Source: Mesobacillus subterraneus (GTDB lineage: Bacteria; Bacillota; Bacilli; Bacillales; Cytobacillaceae). From it: 64,000 nt of DNA. The stretch covers positions 124,001-188,000 of the forward strand of contig NZ_JAMBOF010000001.1 of the NCBI RefSeq assembly GCF_023715485.1. The letters are read 5' to 3'. A program made the position numbers and the translations under genes. Within the stretch, counting starts at the first letter, position 1, and every line of letters starts with the position of its first letter. Shown in pieces: positions 61,147-64,000 of the stretch. The notes below the pieces were generated by a model. That model saw only the letters and a program-made list of their open reading frames with translations, ran no database searches and was not told where the DNA came from.

Positions 61147-61180
61147 GGATTTATCAAGAACGAGAGAGGGAGAGATTGCG

Positions 61181-62701
61181 GTGAGGTGTGAGCTCGATTG
61201 GCTGGAATCAAGAGCGAGATTGACACCGGAGGCTGCAGCAATTGCTGATGCCGAGTCGAATCAAGCCTGGACTTATAAGGAAGTCAACGATCGGGCTAAA
61301 GCAATCGCGATTTGGCTGCAGGAAGAAGGGGTTAATAAGGGAGACAGGGTCGCTCTGCTGGCGCCGAACGGGATTAGTTATTTTGATTTGCTGTTTGCAT
61401 GCGGTAAGATTGGCGCTATTTTTGTTCCGCTTAACTGGAGGCTGTCCGTTGATGAAATAGCCTATATTATAAAAGATAGTGAGCCAAGTATTTTGGCCTT
61501 TCATTCTAATTTTGCAAAGGAAGTAACAATGATCTGGGAGCAGGAGGAGCACTGCATTCCCATTGATGGGTCACGTTATAAAATGCTGATTGACCAATGT
61601 GCCGGCCTGCAATTCAAAAATGAAACAGTGGTTGAAGAAGACCCGCTTGCGATGATTTATACAGGGGGGACGACCGGAAACCCGAAAGGGGCGGTCCTGT
61701 CCCACCGTGCGATCATCTGGAATGGTATCTCAACGATTGTGAGCTGGAACCTGACGCATGAAGACAGGACGGTGACATATTTGCCGCTGTTCCATACAGG
61801 CGGATTGAATGCTCTTTCGATCCCGATCCTGATGGCTGGCGGAACGGTTGTGCTTGCGAGGGACTTTATCCCGGAGAAGGCTATTGAGAATTTAATAAAG
61901 TTTAAATGTACAATCGTCCTGTTCGTCCCGACGATGCATCATATGCTTGTAAAATCGAAACTCTTCCACAAAGCAGAATTCAGGGATATGAAAATATTTT
62001 TATCAGGAGGCGCGCCTTGCCCGCTCGAAATCTACGAAGCGTTCAAGCAGAAAGGAATGGCGTTCAAAGAGGGATACGGACTTACGGAAGCGGGCCCGAA
62101 TAATTTTTATATTGACCCTTCTGAAGCGGATGTGAAAAGAGGGTCTGTCGGCAAGCCGATGCTGTTTAATTCGGTAAAAATATTAAATGAGGACGGCAAT
62201 GAAACTGGACCAGGAGAGGTTGGAGAGCTTGCGATTCAAGGAAATCACTCATTCTCGTACTACTGGAAAAATACTGGTGCGACTGATGACACGTTAAAGG
62301 ATGGATGGCTGATTACAGGTGACCTCGCCAAAAGAGACGAAGATGGCTATTACTACATTGTCGGCAGGAAAAAAGAAATGATCATCACGGGCGGAGAAAA
62401 TGTCTACCCTCTTGAAATCGAGCACTGGCTTTATTCGCACCCTTCGATTCAGGAAGCAGCCGTGATTGGGGTACCGGATGAGAAGTGGGGTGAAGTAGTT
62501 ACCGCTTATGTGGTTTTGGAGGAGGGGCTCTCCCTTTCTGAGGATGACGCCAAAGCTTATTGCAGGCAGAAGCTTGGAGGCTATAAAGTTCCAAAACAAA
62601 TATATTTCATTAACCGGATGCCCAAAACTCACATCGGGAAAATCGACAAGAAGCAGCTGAAGGAAGACGCACTGGTTAAAAAGCAGAAACCAGTTAGCTA
62701 A
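61181..62701 (+). CDS. AMP-forming acyl-CoA ligase
   Basis: A 506-residue ligase: P-loop YTGGTTGNPKGAV, GYGLTEAGP, GWLITGDLAKRDEDGYYYI and the C-terminal catalytic Lys region KTHIGKIDKKQL. It activates a carboxylic acid to a CoA ester. The GTG at 61181 is the start: GAGGGAGAG lies 6 nt upstream, and the upstream ATG (61145) falls inside the -10 hexamer. Sharing the TGTAACT promoter links it to the importer, whose ligand it may activate. Confidence 0.88.
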   Translation: MRCELDWLESRARLTPEAAAIADAESNQAWTYKEVNDRAKAIAIWLQEEGVNKGDRVALLAPNGISYFDLLFACGKIGAIFVPLNWRLSVDEIAYIIKDSEPSILAFHSNFAKEVTMIWEQEEHCIPIDGSRYKMLIDQCAGLQFKNETVVEEDPLAMIYTGGTTGNPKGAVLSHRAIIWNGISTIVSWNLTHEDRTVTYLPLFHTGGLNALSIPILMAGGTVVLARDFIPEKAIENLIKFKCTIVLFVPTMHHMLVKSKLFHKAEFRDMKIFLSGGAPCPLEIYEAFKQKGMAFKEGYGLTEAGPNNFYIDPSEADVKRGSVGKPMLFNSVKILNEDGNETGPGEVGELAIQGNHSFSYYWKNTGATDDTLKDGWLITGDLAKRDEDGYYYIVGRKKEMIITGGENVYPLEIEHWLYSHPSIQEAAVIGVPDEKWGEVVTAYVVLEEGLSLSEDDAKAYCRQKLGGYKVPKQIYFINRMPKTHIGKIDKKQLKEDALVKKQKPVS

Positions 62702-62707
62702 TAAACA

Positions 62708-62782
62708 GGATTTTGGAATATATGAGTATTTTCAGGAATATCCGTACTTGATTTCGGAATATATATAGGGAATATCCACTTC
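62708..62782. repeat. Short tandem repeats, about 21-bp period (spacer ligase-MFS)
   Basis: GGAATAT at 62715, 62735 and 62756 (steps 20 and 21), and a further copy at 62769. It fills the 100-bp convergent spacer. Confidence 0.65.
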
Positions 62783-62796
62783 AAACAGCATCTGAA

Positions 62797-62842
62797 GAAA
62801 AGGCATTTCAGCCGGCATCTGCCGACCGGAATGCCTTTTCTT
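62797..62842. terminator. Terminator between ligase and MFS genes
   Basis: GAAAAGGCATT (62797-62807) pairs with AATGCCTTTTC (62830-62840). It overlaps the MFS 3' end. Confidence 0.75.
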
Positions 62843-63962
62843 TTATAAATAAGCACAAAACAATATTAAACATAAACAGCAAGGATAAAAGCAGCAGAAC
62901 CCCATTAAACGGCAACAGTGCTGCTGCAGGCGGAGCAAGACTGGCGCCGATTAAAAGAATGAATGAATAGAGCGAAAGTGCTTTGGCCCGCTGGCTGACG
63001 CCGAAAAAGCCTATCAACGTAATCACGGTCGGGATGACCAGCGAGATGGATGAGACAAATAAAATAGAAAACACTACCAAAGCTTCTGTTGTGTGAAAAA
63101 AAAGCAGCAAGGCAGCGCTTGAAGAACCGATGGCCAATCCGAAAATCAATGTCTTTAGCTCTCCCCATTTTTCGATCAATTTTCCTGTGAAAAGAGATAA
63201 GGTAGCTCCAATCAATCCAACAAGGCGAATCATCAGCAAATCGGACGCAGGCCCGGAGAAAAATCGGCCGATGGCATCATAAAAGGCAATGATCGCAAAG
63301 AGAAGAGAAAAAGTGATCATATAGCACTTTCTCAAGCGAGGATCATTCAGTAATTCAAAAAAGATTCGCGATAAAGGTTTTCTGTCCACGGCTTGAGCGG
63401 GTGATTCTGAAAGGACAATAAAAGCAGTGACAAATAGAATGAAATAGACCGCGGAGAAAAAAATATAGACGCTGTTCCAGGAAAAAAGATTGGCTAGGAA
63501 GTCACTGGCGACCTGGCCAAAGATTCCGGCGATCAAAAAGCCAGTATTGATTAAAACCACTAGAATCGTTCTTTGACGGAAAGTAAATAAATCGTAAGAA
63601 TAAGCGAATGCGACTGAGGCGAAGGTCGCAAGAGTCATCCCTTGCAGCGATCGGGTAATCCACAGGCTGATTGAACCGGCTGAAAAGCCGACAGCAAGCG
63701 TAGTCAGAGCCGATGCTAAAAGACCGAAGACAAGGATTTTCCTCCGCCCTGTATAGTCTGATATAGGTCCAAACGACAACAGTCCGCAGGCATAGAATAG
63801 GGTGAACAGCCCGCCAGCCATGACAACATGGGATTCAGTAATTGCCAGATCTTCTGCTAACAAGGAATAGATGGGAATCAACGTATAAATATTGCTTGCG
63901 ACCATGATCGCGCTAATTGTAAGCAAGATTGCCACTTTATGAAAAAATGTCATTGATTTCAC
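62808..63962 (-). CDS. MFS transporter
   Basis: A 384-residue major facilitator with 12 predicted helices. The loop motif GPISDYTGRRKILVFG between helices 2 and 3 is the MFS hallmark, and GKLIEKWGELKTLIFG repeats it in the second half. It resembles drug or metabolite exporters (YfcJ/AraJ-like). The GTG at 63962 fits the SD AGGTG (6 nt spacing); the ATG at 63968 lies next to it. It is convergent with the ligase gene, so membership of the island is uncertain. Confidence 0.85.
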   Translation of the reverse strand: MKSMTFFHKVAILLTISAIMVASNIYTLIPIYSLLAEDLAITESHVVMAGGLFTLFYACGLLSFGPISDYTGRRKILVFGLLASALTTLAVGFSAGSISLWITRSLQGMTLATFASVAFAYSYDLFTFRQRTILVVLINTGFLIAGIFGQVASDFLANLFSWNSVYIFFSAVYFILFVTAFIVLSESPAQAVDRKPLSRIFFELLNDPRLRKCYMITFSLLFAIIAFYDAIGRFFSGPASDLLMIRLVGLIGATLSLFTGKLIEKWGELKTLIFGLAIGSSSAALLLFFHTTEALVVFSILFVSSISLVIPTVITLIGFFGVSQRAKALSLYSFILLIGASLAPPAAALLPFNGVLLLLSLLFMFNIVLCLFIKEKAFRSADAG

Positions 63963-64000
63963 GTTCATCACCTGCCAACAATAACATATGCTTCCGCCTA

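Noticed and set aside
61145-61180. ATG 61145 as start of the acyl-CoA ligase
   Set aside because: It lies in the inferred -10 and lacks an SD; GTG 61181 has GAGGGAGAG at proper distance.
1-64000. tRNA, rRNA, T-box or metabolite riboswitch
   Set aside because: No tRNA-like cloverleaf, rRNA segment, T-box motif or known riboswitch core was recognised in the spacers by eye; a covariance-model scan was not possible.

Overview
The window looks like chromosomal DNA of a spore-forming Bacillaceae (Bacillus/Mesobacillus-like): moderate GC, strong AGGAGG-type ribosome sites, frequent GTG/TTG starts, and a gene order that largely follows the Bacillus subtilis yha-hem-yhg-yhf-yhj region (yhaO-yhaN-yhaM-yhaL-prsA-hpr-yhaH-trpP-serC-hit-ecsABC-yhaA, then hmoB-hemE-hemH-hemY-yhgD-yhgE, yhfH-yhfI-lplJ-yhfL, yhfN, yhzC-comK-yhjD, yhjE-sip). 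No rRNA, tRNA, CRISPR array or intact transposase gene was recognised.

Layout. 1-10.6 kb: end of a peptidase E gene, the YhaO/YhaN nuclease-ATPase pair, the 3'-5' exoribonuclease YhaM, PrsA foldase, three tandem YjcZ-type micro-proteins, a decayed yhaI-like gene, the MarR-type regulator Hpr/ScoC and small membrane proteins. 10.6-18.3 kb: tryptophan transporter TrpP with a TRAP-like leader, SerC, HIT protein, EcsABC and an M20 amidohydrolase. 18.4-22.7 kb: a large permease and a LiaF-LiaS-LiaR cell-envelope stress module. 22.7-30.1 kb: heme monooxygenase HmoB facing the hemE-hemH-hemY operon, then TetR YhgD and its likely target YhgE. 30.2-36.2 kb: YhfH, YhfI, lipoate ligase, acyl-CoA ligase, crotonase, AzlCD. 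36.5-39.2 kb: a sulfonate/nitrate-type ABC importer. 39.2-47.6 kb: M48 protease, YhzC, ComK, YhjD, S9 peptidase, LCP protein, YhjE, signal peptidase I.

From 47.7 to 62.7 kb lies an accessory island: a 1080-residue STAND-ATPase/TPR regulator ending in a winged helix plus BTAD domain (as in SARP activators), a Liv-type ABC importer, and enzymes (KAS III/HMG-CoA-synthase-like protein, alpha/beta hydrolase, SDR, acyl-CoA ligase) that suggest uptake and CoA-thioester metabolism of an unidentified acid. Two promoters in the island (substrate-binding protein and ligase) carry the same TGTAACT direct repeat with 11-bp pitch, each followed at identical spacing by a -10 hexamer. This is the architecture known for SARP-type activators, and is the most interesting regulatory signal here.

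A second cross-cutting pattern is a set of non-coding tandem repeat arrays in six different spacers. Their sequences are unrelated, but in five of them the period is about 21 or 52-53 bp, close to two or five turns of B-DNA. The spacers also hold a MITE-like element (three copies and a fragment), a 583-bp non-coding segment with 54-bp inverted ends, and a GC-rich hairpin repeat.
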